This document shows, piece after piece, positions 7,250 through 14,808 of a DNA stretch of 56,689 bases. The DNA lies in the NCBI GenBank assembly GCA_903824495.1, contig CAIJXB010000025.1, forward strand, positions 1 through 56,689. The letters are read 5' to 3'. Both the position numbers and the translations under genes were made by a program. The notes beneath the pieces were generated by a model. It made no database searches. It was given only the letters and a program-made list of their open reading frames with translations, and was not told where the DNA came from. Every line of letters starts with the position of its first letter. Positions within the stretch are counted from its first letter, which is position 1. This DNA is from an uncultured Chlamydiae bacterium (lineage in GTDB: Bacteria > Chlamydiota > Chlamydiia > Chlamydiales > Rhabdochlamydiaceae).

Positions 7250-9715
7250 TTAAATAGGGCAGGGAGTAGCATCAGGACATGATTGCACTGCATTGACAGT
7301 ACTAGAAGAACTGATCGTTCCGATGTTAACAGAGTCCACATTACATGGGCTTAAATTGAAAACTCCATCAAGTGGAAAAGTCAGAGAATAGCCGGCGCTG
7401 CTGTCATTACCGGAAAGGGTTAGGCAAGATGTAGAGGCAGATAGAGCAGTGCCTATGACTACAGTTGTACCTGTGTTGTCTGTAAGCGTATTATCAGTAA
7501 CCGTCGCTGTAAGATTTATGTACTGCTCTATATCAAGACCTGAGGAAGCATTTGATGAGAGGTTTTGACAATTGGAGATCGTGTTACCTGAAACATTCAG
7601 TGTTAGAGACTCGATACCGTCAGGGGCATAGCTGACGATCCCTGTCCCTTCACATCCATTAATCTCATTGTTAAGCATGGTTAGGTTAAGCGCTGTAAAA
7701 TCTTGATTTACAGCAATTCCGTTTGATGCATTTCCAATATCTATGATGGTGTTGTTGCTGATTGTTATATTACCAACGGAAGTAGTTCCAGAAGCTATCA
7801 CAGCGATCCCATTATCACCAAGGCTCGTCAGTGTATTATCTGTTGCAACTAGGGTCAAAGTATCGACTGGAGTCGCAAGAACTAAACCGGAGCCTCCGTT
7901 ATCAGACATCGTATTTGCAGTTACTGTGACTTCAAGAGCTGTAAAGGTCCCCGAGGTATGCATATAAAGAGCATTCGATGTATTCCCAGAGAATGTATTG
8001 TCTTCTAACACAATGGAGCAACTCTCATTAGTTCCGGTTGAAAGAACAACAACGCTCGATCCTAAGCTTGACTGCGATCCCGTTCCATTATTTGTCATCG
8101 TGTTGTTAAGTACGTTGATATCGGCATCGACGACATTATCAAGACCAAACCGAATGCTGCCAGCTGTATTGTCATCAAAGATGTTATTTTTGATCTGAAC
8201 ACTAACGACACTGCTATCTGCCGCTATATCAACAGGAACGCTAGATACAGAAGTTTGTCCTGTAAATGTATTACTTAAGCAAACAACCGTAGATGTCCCA
8301 TTAAGCGTTAAAACCACACCGTTGGTGTTATCCAAAAACTGATTGTTTGTTATAGATACTGAAGCATCACCAGAAAAAGAAGCTTCGATTGCATAAGTAG
8401 TGGTATCTTCAAACGTGCAAAAAGAAACATCCAAACTTTCCGCGTCTGTTCCAAAGATGGCATCATTCATGGCAGACGCAATATTAAAACCACTTATGGC
8501 GTTATTTGTCGCCAAGGTAATCGCATTTAGCTCTGTATCGATATTCGTATTTGTAATGGTCGGAGAAGAGTTTGTTTGCGCAGGGATGGTAATAGTCCCG
8601 CTAGATGTTTGTATCGAGTGGCTGATACCTGAGCCCCACAGCTTCTGGCTTGCCTTTAGAGTGATCCCTGAATCCATTCCTGTCGTTGTCCCGTTACCTG
8701 GAAATACGTAGATGACATCATTTGGGGAGGAGTTTTCTTGGACCTGAGCAAAGCTATGGTAAGGACTTTCGTAGGTTCCCTCTGAATTACTTGTGTTATC
8801 GACGAACACAAAAAAGTAGGGAAGTCCTGTAGCAGGATCGATGGCAACGTTATTTTTTCTTGGAGTATCAATAACGATGATCTCTTGTCTACCCACCGGC
8901 TGCAGCATTCTGTCATTTAGAGTATTGGCGACTTTACAAGTACGCTCCCTCTCTTTGATTTTTGACTTGGGACCAAAGCTATAGCCTAAGGAGATCTGCC
9001 CTTGGAATTTGTTATGGAAGGTTTTGTCATACGAGTCTCTGATTTCAAGAGTTAGCATGTCTTTGAATGTACCAGAGATCCTTGCTTTTCCACCCCAAGT
9101 TGTTGGAGCAACTTTTCCGATAAAGTAGTAAGGCCCCGCTGCTGCATAAAAATCAAACGATTTAGATTTTCCAAAGTGGAAGCCAAATTCCGCATCAGAT
9201 CCTTTCATTGCAGATTGATACTTTTGGGATATAAGCATGCGATTGCCGGAAAAAGCCCCAAAAGTGGTATCATAAGGATCGCTGGTCTTTGCTCCAACAG
9301 GTAAATAGCCGTTGATACGAAAGTCAACTAGCTCTCCAAGAGTTTCAAGACCAACTCCTATTTGATTCGAGTGAAAACGATTTGTATTTCTATAGTCGTA
9401 GTACGTGTTTATGCCATACGCTCTGGTTCCCAAAAGAGCTCTTAGACCTGCGCCCGCATTAGCTGCCCATTTTCCATTATTAAAAACGTGACCTCTTACA
9501 TCCAAAAAGGGAGTAACGCTCCACTGGCTTGGATCACGAGCTAGAAATACTTCAAGGGTCGTATATCCGTCTTTATAGCCGATACCGCCGCTTTCAATAT
9601 GGCGGACGTTTGCTAGGTAGTGTTCTTTACCATTAGGACAGCTCACCTCTTCTTTGTGAGAGTCTGCAAAACCGCTTAAAGGAAAAACGACGGCTAAAAA
9701 AACAAAACGAGACAT
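7250..9715 (-). CDS. Inverse autotransporter: N-terminal beta-barrel with beta-helix passenger
   Basis: The start is taken at the ATG at 9715 (AAGGGT upstream), giving the signal peptide MSRFVFLAVVFPLSGFADS. Residues about 30-270 resemble the intimin/invasin-type barrel (IAT_beta): WSVTPFLDVRGHVFNNGKW, AGAGLRALLG and YYDYRNTNRFHSNQIGVGLE. The remaining 540 or so residues are tandem 20-30-residue units rich in N, T, S and V (for example ITNNQFLDNTNGVVL), as in right-handed parallel beta-helices. Inverse autotransporters place the barrel first and display the C-terminal passenger, so this should be a surface adhesin or glycan-binding protein. No LysM or Ig-like domains, usual in enterobacterial intimins, are evident. 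Confidence 0.78.
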   Translation of the reverse strand: MSRFVFLAVVFPLSGFADSHKEEVSCPNGKEHYLANVRHIESGGIGYKDGYTTLEVFLARDPSQWSVTPFLDVRGHVFNNGKWAANAGAGLRALLGTRAYGINTYYDYRNTNRFHSNQIGVGLETLGELVDFRINGYLPVGAKTSDPYDTTFGAFSGNRMLISQKYQSAMKGSDAEFGFHFGKSKSFDFYAAAGPYYFIGKVAPTTWGGKARISGTFKDMLTLEIRDSYDKTFHNKFQGQISLGYSFGPKSKIKERERTCKVANTLNDRMLQPVGRQEIIVIDTPRKNNVAIDPATGLPYFFVFVDNTSNSEGTYESPYHSFAQVQENSSPNDVIYVFPGNGTTTGMDSGITLKASQKLWGSGISHSIQTSSGTITIPAQTNSSPTITNTNIDTELNAITLATNNAISGFNIASAMNDAIFGTDAESLDVSFCTFEDTTTYAIEASFSGDASVSITNNQFLDNTNGVVLTLNGTSTVVCLSNTFTGQTSVSSVPVDIAADSSVVSVQIKNNIFDDNTAGSIRFGLDNVVDADINVLNNTMTNNGTGSQSSLGSSVVVLSTGTNESCSIVLEDNTFSGNTSNALYMHTSGTFTALEVTVTANTMSDNGGSGLVLATPVDTLTLVATDNTLTSLGDNGIAVIASGTTSVGNITISNNTIIDIGNASNGIAVNQDFTALNLTMLNNEINGCEGTGIVSYAPDGIESLTLNVSGNTISNCQNLSSNASSGLDIEQYINLTATVTDNTLTDNTGTTVVIGTALSASTSCLTLSGNDSSAGYSLTFPLDGVFNLSPCNVDSVNIGTISSSSTVNAVQSCPDATPCPI

Positions 9716-9779
9716 AGGTACCCTTATAGAAAAATATATAGTTAGTCTTATCTCATAGCGCACTTCAAATCAATGTTTT

Positions 9780-9960
9780 TCACCTACTATTAAGACTCTT
9801 CAATCCTTCTACTTTCTCATAGCCAATTAATTTTTCAACATTCAAATCGATATTTTTGTTAACAAAAAGAAATTCTTCTACTTTAAATGAATCATATTTA
9901 GCCGCATGATATTTCTTTTTATTTTCATTTTTATAAGTCAATACATTTGTAAACTGCTCA
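9780..9960 (-). pseudogene. Truncated duplicate of the sulfotransferase 3' end
   Basis: The reverse strand encodes about 58 residues (QFTNVLTYKNENKKKYHAAK to the end) that align with the C-terminus of the exported sulfotransferase at 6275-7123, including the LNSR/LNGR terminus and a TGA stop. The DNA is clearly related but diverged by roughly a fifth. The N-terminal part, including both PAPS-binding motifs, is missing, and the frame runs upstream directly into the 35-bp repeat at 9963-9997. It is a non-functional relic of a tandem duplication. Confidence 0.8.
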
Positions 9961-9962
9961 TG

Positions 9963-9997
9963 GCCTTGTCCCTCTTTTAGGTCCAACCTAAATTAGA
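9963..9997 (-). repeat. 35-bp interspersed repeat, copy B
   Basis: The reverse complement matches 1056-1090 at 32 of 35 positions. It carries the same internal inverted repeat, TTTAGGT-TGG-ACCTAAA, and lies exactly at the breakpoint of the truncated sulfotransferase copy. Confidence 0.7.
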
Positions 9998-10081
9998 GAT
10001 TCTTCTTTTTTTCCTATAACCTTGCTCAAAAAAATCTTTTGCGATAGTTTTTGGTACAATATTTTCTGGCGAGGTTATGTG

Positions 10082-11326
10082 ATGAATAGATATTTCAGTC
10101 TTTATATGGTGGGGTTCTTCTGTGCTTTAGCAGGAGATGTTTTTGGAGCAAATTATGCGTATGTTGCGAATGAAGGTGATAATACAGTATCTGTAATTGA
10201 TGTAGACACAAACGCCGTGACCACAACGATTATAGTGGGTAACACACCTGTAGGAGTTGGCATTACTCCAGATGGAAGGTATGTTTATGTAGGGAATCAG
10301 GCAGACAGCACTGTTTCTGTGATCAGTGTCGCGAGCAATGAGGTGATCACAACGATTACGGATGTGCCTGCAGGAGATGAGCCGGGAGGGATTGCGATTA
10401 CCCCAAGTGGAGACTATGCCTATGTAGCCGGTGGTAACGATATTGTTTCCGTGATTAACACCTCAAGCAATACGATTCACACGCAAATCACAGTTGCAGG
10501 AGCAAGTAGTCTTATTGCGGTTGCAATCACCCCTGATGGAGCCTATGCCTATGTCGGCGACAGTGACGTCTATAAGGTTTATGTGATTGCACTAGCGACC
10601 AATACTGTCGTTGCAACGATTGATTTTTCAACATCTAACGTGCCTGAAACAATTGCCATTACTCCTGACGGAGCCTATGCTTATGTAACCCTTGCTGTTG
10701 CAGCGGACAAAGTTGCTGTGATCGAAACGACGAATAATACAGTAGTCGCAAATATTTCAGTGGATGCAGGCCCTGTTGGAGTTGCCTTTACCCCAAATGG
10801 AAGCTATGCTTATGTAGCTAGCCTAAATGCTAACGTTCTCTCTATGATTCAGGTTTCTGATAATATCGTTATTGAAACGATTTCTCTTGCAGGAGAGCCT
10901 CGAGCCGTTGCCATTACCCCGAGTGGCGCCTATGCTTATGTAGGTCTTGTTGGGTCAAGCGAAGTTGCTGTGCTTGAAATAGCGAATAATACGGTGATCG
11001 CAACTATTTCAGTAGGTTCTGCTCCTGGTGGAATCGTCATTTCTCCAAGACTTTTGGCCCCATCGAGCATTAAAGGATCGCAAAGAAAGAACAATTTCGC
11101 ATTGATGTACGAGCTCTACAATACGATCACGTGGTCCGCCAGCTCTTCTTTAGGAGTCTCTGGCTATTATGTGTATAGGGATGGGGTGCAAATTGCAAAA
11201 GTCGGGACCTCTACGTTCAAGTATGTAGATCACAATCGACCTCGGGGTATTCCGGCAAGTTATTCAGTCGCAGCGTTTGATGAAAATGGTTATGCAGGCT
11301 TTTCTGCAAATGTCACAGTCAATTGA
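10082..11326 (+). CDS. Secreted YVTN/YncE-type beta-propeller with C-terminal FN3-like domain
   Basis: The start is taken at the ATG at 10082 after GAGG; the frame opens 20 codons earlier. The signal peptide is MNRYFSLYMVGFFCALAGDVFG. Seven or so repeats of about 42 residues follow, each with a YAYVAN-like strand, a VSVIDxxTN turn and a GITPDG motif, typical of YVTN-family propellers. From about residue 335 an FN3-like domain begins (ITWSASSSLGVSGYYVYRDG, then KYVDHNRP). The same C-terminal domain type, with its DHNR motif, ends the next gene. It is probably a secreted or surface protein binding a ligand or partner; no catalytic residues were recognised. Confidence 0.8.
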   Translation: MNRYFSLYMVGFFCALAGDVFGANYAYVANEGDNTVSVIDVDTNAVTTTIIVGNTPVGVGITPDGRYVYVGNQADSTVSVISVASNEVITTITDVPAGDEPGGIAITPSGDYAYVAGGNDIVSVINTSSNTIHTQITVAGASSLIAVAITPDGAYAYVGDSDVYKVYVIALATNTVVATIDFSTSNVPETIAITPDGAYAYVTLAVAADKVAVIETTNNTVVANISVDAGPVGVAFTPNGSYAYVASLNANVLSMIQVSDNIVIETISLAGEPRAVAITPSGAYAYVGLVGSSEVAVLEIANNTVIATISVGSAPGGIVISPRLLAPSSIKGSQRKNNFALMYELYNTITWSASSSLGVSGYYVYRDGVQIAKVGTSTFKYVDHNRPRGIPASYSVAAFDENGYAGFSANVTVN

Positions 11327-11330
11327 GTAA

Positions 11331-11413
11331 ACAACTCTCGACTAAAGTCGTTTACAACTATAAAAGGAGAGCGACATTTCCTCCCGCGACTGAAGTCGCA
11401 GGTTTCCATGTCG
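11331..11413 (+). mobile_element. IS200/IS605-like end (omegaRNA-like hairpins), no transposase
   Basis: Two consecutive hairpins, CGACT-AA-AGTCG (11339-11350) and a nested structure with outer arms CGACAT (11372-11377)/ATGTCG (11408-11413) and inner arms GCGACT/AGTCGC (11386-11391, 11394-11399). The inner loop context TTTCCTCCC...GAAG...GGTTTCC resembles the right ends of IS605-group elements, where the TnpB guide RNA scaffold ends. No tnpA or tnpB frame is present nearby, so this would be a solo end or scar. It could instead act as the terminator of the upstream gene. Confidence 0.45.
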
Positions 11414-11485
11414 TCGATTCTATGAAAGCTTCGCTGTCTATGGGACAAGAGCAAGTCCTGAGACTATACTCAGTCAAGTTTTGGT

Positions 11486-11514
11486 TTGACTTTGACGTTA
11501 TGGTCTATTATACC
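11486..11514 (+). promoter_or_regulatory. Candidate promoter of the following secreted repeat protein
   Basis: TTGACT (11486-11491) and TATACC (11509-11514) are spaced by 17 bp, 29 bp before the start codon at 11543. Confidence 0.5.
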
Positions 11515-11542
11515 CACTTGCAAATAACCAAGAGAGAAACCA

Positions 11543-13186
11543 ATGACTACTAAGAGAACAACCTTATCGTTACTGTCTTTTTGCTGCCTACTTTTTCAAA
11601 ATCTTACCGCTGCTATCCAGTGGAGCGCCCCCTCAGACAATGTCATTCCGGCAGGCTCTGTTTCAACAGATTTTGCAAACGTGGTTTCTCCCGTTTACTG
11701 TCCATCTTCAAATCAGGTAGTCCAAGTTTGGAGCGACAGTAGCAACGCTCTTTATTACGCCGTTTATAATGGAACAAGCTGGTCGGCTCCGAGCAATAAT
11801 GCTATCCCCCTCTCCGCTTCATCTGGAGCAAACCAAATAACGAACCCTGTTTACTTTACTTCTTCAAACGAGCTCGTACTAGTCTGGCAAGACCACATCA
11901 ACCACAATTGTTATTATGCTATTTACGACGGAACAAGCTGGTCGGCACCTCTTGATAATGCGGTACCCTTTGGGGCATCACCCAGTACTGATTATGCCAA
12001 TAACCCAGTCTATGATACTTCTGCAGACGAGCTCGTTCTTACATGGCTGAGTGGCACTGCTATATATTATTCAACCTATGATGGAACAAGCTGGACCACA
12101 CCAGGATCAAATCAGATTCCTCTAGGAGGTTCAGCCGGTGTCAATGGAGATGGCTTTGCGCAAGCTGTCTACGACAGCTCTTCATCCCAGCTTATGCAGG
12201 TATGGCTGGACTCCACCGATCCGACTGTTTTTTACTATGCAACATACAATGGATCAAGCTGGTCTGCCTCAGGCAGCAGCATCCCTCAGGGAGCATCACC
12301 AGGCGGCGTCTATGGTGAAGTGTATGACAATCCTGCTTATGATCCTTCTTCTAATCAAATCATTCTAGTATGGCAGGACCCTGACTTTAACCTGTACTAT
12401 GCAACCTACAATGGATCAAGCTGGTCTGCATCGGGAAGCAATCAGATTCCGATCGGTTCTTCAGCCGGCGTTGGCATCAATAATTTTAGCGATCTGATTT
12501 TTGACAGCTTTTCAAACCAAATGGTTTTGATATGGAAAGACATCTCTGATTTTCTAGCTCTATACTACGCAAGCTTTGATGGAACAAGCTGGTCTGCCCC
12601 CATAGGGAATCAAATTCCTCTAGGGGCTTCATCGGGAGCTATTAACTACGAAAATCCATTCTTTGTTCCGCTAACAAATGAGTTGCTATCTATATGGAAT
12701 GATAGCACTAACTTTTATCTTTACTATGCCTCCTATGATGGATCAAACTGGACTGCACCTACTGACAATCAAATCCCTCCTGGTGCTGCAGCCGGAGTAG
12801 ACAGCCTCTATTCTGCCATCTACGATTCTAATTCAAGCCAGGGAGTTCAAGTGTGGAGTAGCGGAGCCAACCTTTATTATGCCGTTTACGGTGATTCCTC
12901 CTCTTTACCCACTGCGCCGGCCAGCTTTTCTGGAAGCGTTATTAAAAACAAATTCCTAACTCAGACAGATCGGATTTATAAGCTCGTGTGGACTCCTTCC
13001 AGTGATGCAACCGTTGTCCGTTATTTACTCCGCAGAAATGGCGTCTTGATTGATACAGTACCCGCTGGTGGAACCTATCGGTACTTAGACCACAATCGAA
13101 ATGCCAAGGTGATTGATGTCTATACTTTGACATCACAAAATGAAAGCGGAATTGAAAGCAATGCTTTAACTGTTACTTTTTATTAA
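11543..13186 (+). CDS. Secreted repeat protein (sialidase-like propeller) with C-terminal FN3-like domain
   Basis: A 547-residue protein with signal peptide MTTKRTTLSLLSFCCLLFQN. Eight or so repeats of about 55 residues carry the pattern YYAxYxGTSWSAP, NQIPxGASxG and NELVLVWxD, which suggests a beta-propeller of the kind seen in exo-alpha-sialidase/BNR-like proteins; the Asp-box SxDxGxxW is not conserved, so enzymatic activity is doubtful. The last 85 or so residues (RYLLRRNGVLIDTV, RYLDHNRN) are an FN3-like domain related to the C-terminus of the preceding protein. The shared tail suggests a common anchoring or export role. It has its own candidate promoter, so the two genes need not be one operon. 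Confidence 0.78.
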   Translation: MTTKRTTLSLLSFCCLLFQNLTAAIQWSAPSDNVIPAGSVSTDFANVVSPVYCPSSNQVVQVWSDSSNALYYAVYNGTSWSAPSNNAIPLSASSGANQITNPVYFTSSNELVLVWQDHINHNCYYAIYDGTSWSAPLDNAVPFGASPSTDYANNPVYDTSADELVLTWLSGTAIYYSTYDGTSWTTPGSNQIPLGGSAGVNGDGFAQAVYDSSSSQLMQVWLDSTDPTVFYYATYNGSSWSASGSSIPQGASPGGVYGEVYDNPAYDPSSNQIILVWQDPDFNLYYATYNGSSWSASGSNQIPIGSSAGVGINNFSDLIFDSFSNQMVLIWKDISDFLALYYASFDGTSWSAPIGNQIPLGASSGAINYENPFFVPLTNELLSIWNDSTNFYLYYASYDGSNWTAPTDNQIPPGAAAGVDSLYSAIYDSNSSQGVQVWSSGANLYYAVYGDSSSLPTAPASFSGSVIKNKFLTQTDRIYKLVWTPSSDATVVRYLLRRNGVLIDTVPAGGTYRYLDHNRNAKVIDVYTLTSQNESGIESNALTVTFY

Positions 13187-13212
13187 TTAATTACGTTATT
13201 AAAAGTTTCTAT

Positions 13213-13241
13213 TTGCTTTAGACCTTAAGCTGTGCTATTTG
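13213..13241 (+). promoter_or_regulatory. Candidate promoter of the SET-domain gene
   Basis: TTGCTT (13213-13218) and TATTTG (13236-13241) with 17-bp spacing, 35 bp before the start codon. Confidence 0.3.
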
Positions 13242-13276
13242 TGAGGAATTAATAGTACAGCCTTAGAGGAGCGTAT

Positions 13277-13720
13277 ATGCTGCTTGTGAAAACGATAGTA
13301 AAAGAAAGTAAAATTGCAGGCCTTGGCCTTTTTGCTGATGAACCCATCAAAAAGGGACAGATCATTTGGCAATTTCATCCCGATACATGTCTTGTGATGA
13401 CTGAAAACCAACTCATGCAGTGGCAAAATAGCAGTCAAAAACAAGAAATGGACATCATCAACTATTACTATTTAAAGCACGGCTACTATGAAGTAAATAA
13501 GGACGCCATCATCTTCTGCTTAGACAATTCCCGGTTTATAAATACTGTCTCTCAGCCAAACGTGCTCTCTTATCCCGAGGTATCGATTGCTGCTCGTGAT
13601 ATTGAAAAAGGGGAAGAGATCACAGAAAACTACGAAGACTATGGCGCTGCTCAGTGGTATGAAAAGCTCATGCCTACCCTTTTGAGTAAAGGGGATACAA
13701 GCAAACAAGTGATTCTTTAA
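13277..13720 (+). CDS. Small SET-domain protein (lysine methyltransferase fold)
   Basis: A 147-residue protein consisting almost only of a SET domain, started after AGAGGAG. It shows GLGLFADEPIKKGQIIW (about 17-33), the RFIN segment with VSQPN, and AARDIEKGEEITENYEDYG near the C-terminus, which supplies the Tyr expected near the active site. In canonical SET enzymes RFINHSCxPN binds SAM; here it reads RFINTVSQPN, so the conserved His is Thr and activity may be altered. Bacterial SET proteins include host-histone modifiers such as chlamydial NUE. Whether this one is secreted cannot be told; there is no signal peptide. Confidence 0.82.
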   Translation: MLLVKTIVKESKIAGLGLFADEPIKKGQIIWQFHPDTCLVMTENQLMQWQNSSQKQEMDIINYYYLKHGYYEVNKDAIIFCLDNSRFINTVSQPNVLSYPEVSIAARDIEKGEEITENYEDYGAAQWYEKLMPTLLSKGDTSKQVIL

Positions 13721-13731
13721 AAAAAGAGGAC

Positions 13732-13799
13732 AAATCTGTTGACATCCTCCTCTCCCTAAAGTAAGAGGAAGATGTCAAGTCGCTTCTATCTACAGATTT
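13732..13799 (+). mobile_element. Second IS200/IS605-like end structure, no transposase
   Basis: Nested inverted repeats: AAATCTGT (13732-13739)/ACAGATTT (13792-13799), TTGACATC (13739-13746)/GATGTCAA (13771-13778) and CCTCT (13749-13753)/AGAGG (13764-13768) with CTAAAG in the loop. The GACATCCTCC-x-CTAAAG-x pattern is like the 3' hairpin of many IS605-group elements and their TnpB-associated RNAs. No tnpA/tnpB is near. It lies just downstream of the SET gene and could also serve as its terminator. Confidence 0.45.
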
Positions 13800-13970
13800 C
13801 GCCACATTTTCTCTTGTAAAATATGCAACGAAAATAGATCCTTTCCGCACTCAACTTTTATAATCTTTAATTAAATTAAAAAAACACTTTACAGATACTA
13901 ATAACAATCTGCTCAATCAAACCCTTTTGATGGGCCGTTGAATTTTCAAAGACTACAACAAGGAATAAAC

Positions 13971-14798
13971 ATGACCACCTCAAGAGATTTGACATTAACA
14001 GGATCACTCATCAACGGAGCTGCAAGTAGTTTTTGTACAATTACGCTCTGTCAGTCTCTTTATACGATAAAAAACTTCAGGCAGGCAGGAAAAGGATTTC
14101 CAAGCCCTAACATGCTATACACAGGATACATTGCTAATCTCTGCTCCGATGGGACCAATCAATCGGTTGCCCTTTTCAGCAATAAGTACTTTGCTACTGT
14201 AATCATGGGATCCAAGCCTTTAACTCCGGTAGAACGACTTATAGGTGGTATTGGTTCCGGAATAACAGCCGCTCCTTTTCTTTGCATCTGTGACCGCATT
14301 GTCGCTGTTCAGCAGCTTCACTTGAAAGAGGGAGGAAAACCTCTTACCATTACTCAAGCCGTTCGCACGATACTAGATGCGGAAGGACCAAAGGGACTCT
14401 GGCGAGGACTCACTCCTACTACAGTGCGCGGAGCAATCAATTTCTCCTGTTTTTTCGGATTACAAAAACCAATACAAGAGGAAGTGGAGAAAAGGGTCGA
14501 AAACAAAAAGCTAGCTCGCTATATGTCTTTTTCGATTTTGGGATGTTCTGCCGGCGTGGTAAACACCCCAGTAGATCTCATCAAAACAAACATGCAAAAG
14601 ACTATCGGGGTTTCGATCTCTTCTTTTGAAGTTGCTAATCAAATAATCAAGGAAAGTGGACGCAGGCCTATAGCTGCTCTTTCCAAGGGATGGCAACCTC
14701 GTATCTTTCTGATGGGAACCTTAATGCCTACTATGGCCTTTTTCTCTGATAACATTCCTAAAATGTTACCTGGCCCCTTGTATACAAACAAAAGATAA
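13971..14798 (+). CDS. Mitochondrial carrier family homologue
   Basis: The start is taken at the ATG at 13971 because AAGGA lies 5-10 nt upstream; a TTG 33 nt earlier is in frame. The 275-residue length fits the roughly 300-residue, three-repeat, six-helix carrier family. The clearest signatures are in repeat 2 (EGPKGLWRGLTPTTVRGA, matching EGxxxxWRG) and repeat 3 (TPVDLIKTNMQK, matching PxDxxKxxxQ). Repeat 1 is degenerate (CQSLYTIK), and the repeat-2 PxD motif reads CDRIVAVQQ. The family exchanges metabolites across mitochondrial membranes and is essentially eukaryotic; Legionella LncP is a known bacterial exception delivered to host mitochondria. This is probably a gene of eukaryotic origin, acting in host mitochondria or in a bacterial membrane. 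Confidence 0.85.
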   Translation: MTTSRDLTLTGSLINGAASSFCTITLCQSLYTIKNFRQAGKGFPSPNMLYTGYIANLCSDGTNQSVALFSNKYFATVIMGSKPLTPVERLIGGIGSGITAAPFLCICDRIVAVQQLHLKEGGKPLTITQAVRTILDAEGPKGLWRGLTPTTVRGAINFSCFFGLQKPIQEEVEKRVENKKLARYMSFSILGCSAGVVNTPVDLIKTNMQKTIGVSISSFEVANQIIKESGRRPIAALSKGWQPRIFLMGTLMPTMAFFSDNIPKMLPGPLYTNKR

Positions 14799-14808
14799 GC
14801 AAGAAATT

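Noticed and set aside
7743..8711. Frames on + opposite the beta-helix passenger
   Set aside because: Repetitive antisense frames without ribosome-binding sites; the passenger frame is well supported.
11323..11553. A 76-codon open frame on + between the two propeller genes
   Set aside because: It spans the IS605-like hairpins and a good promoter, begins inside the upstream stop region and has no ribosome-binding site or coding character.
13732..13799. A CRISPR-like repeat unit
   Set aside because: The inverted repeats occur once; there are no regularly spaced copies or cas genes in the window.
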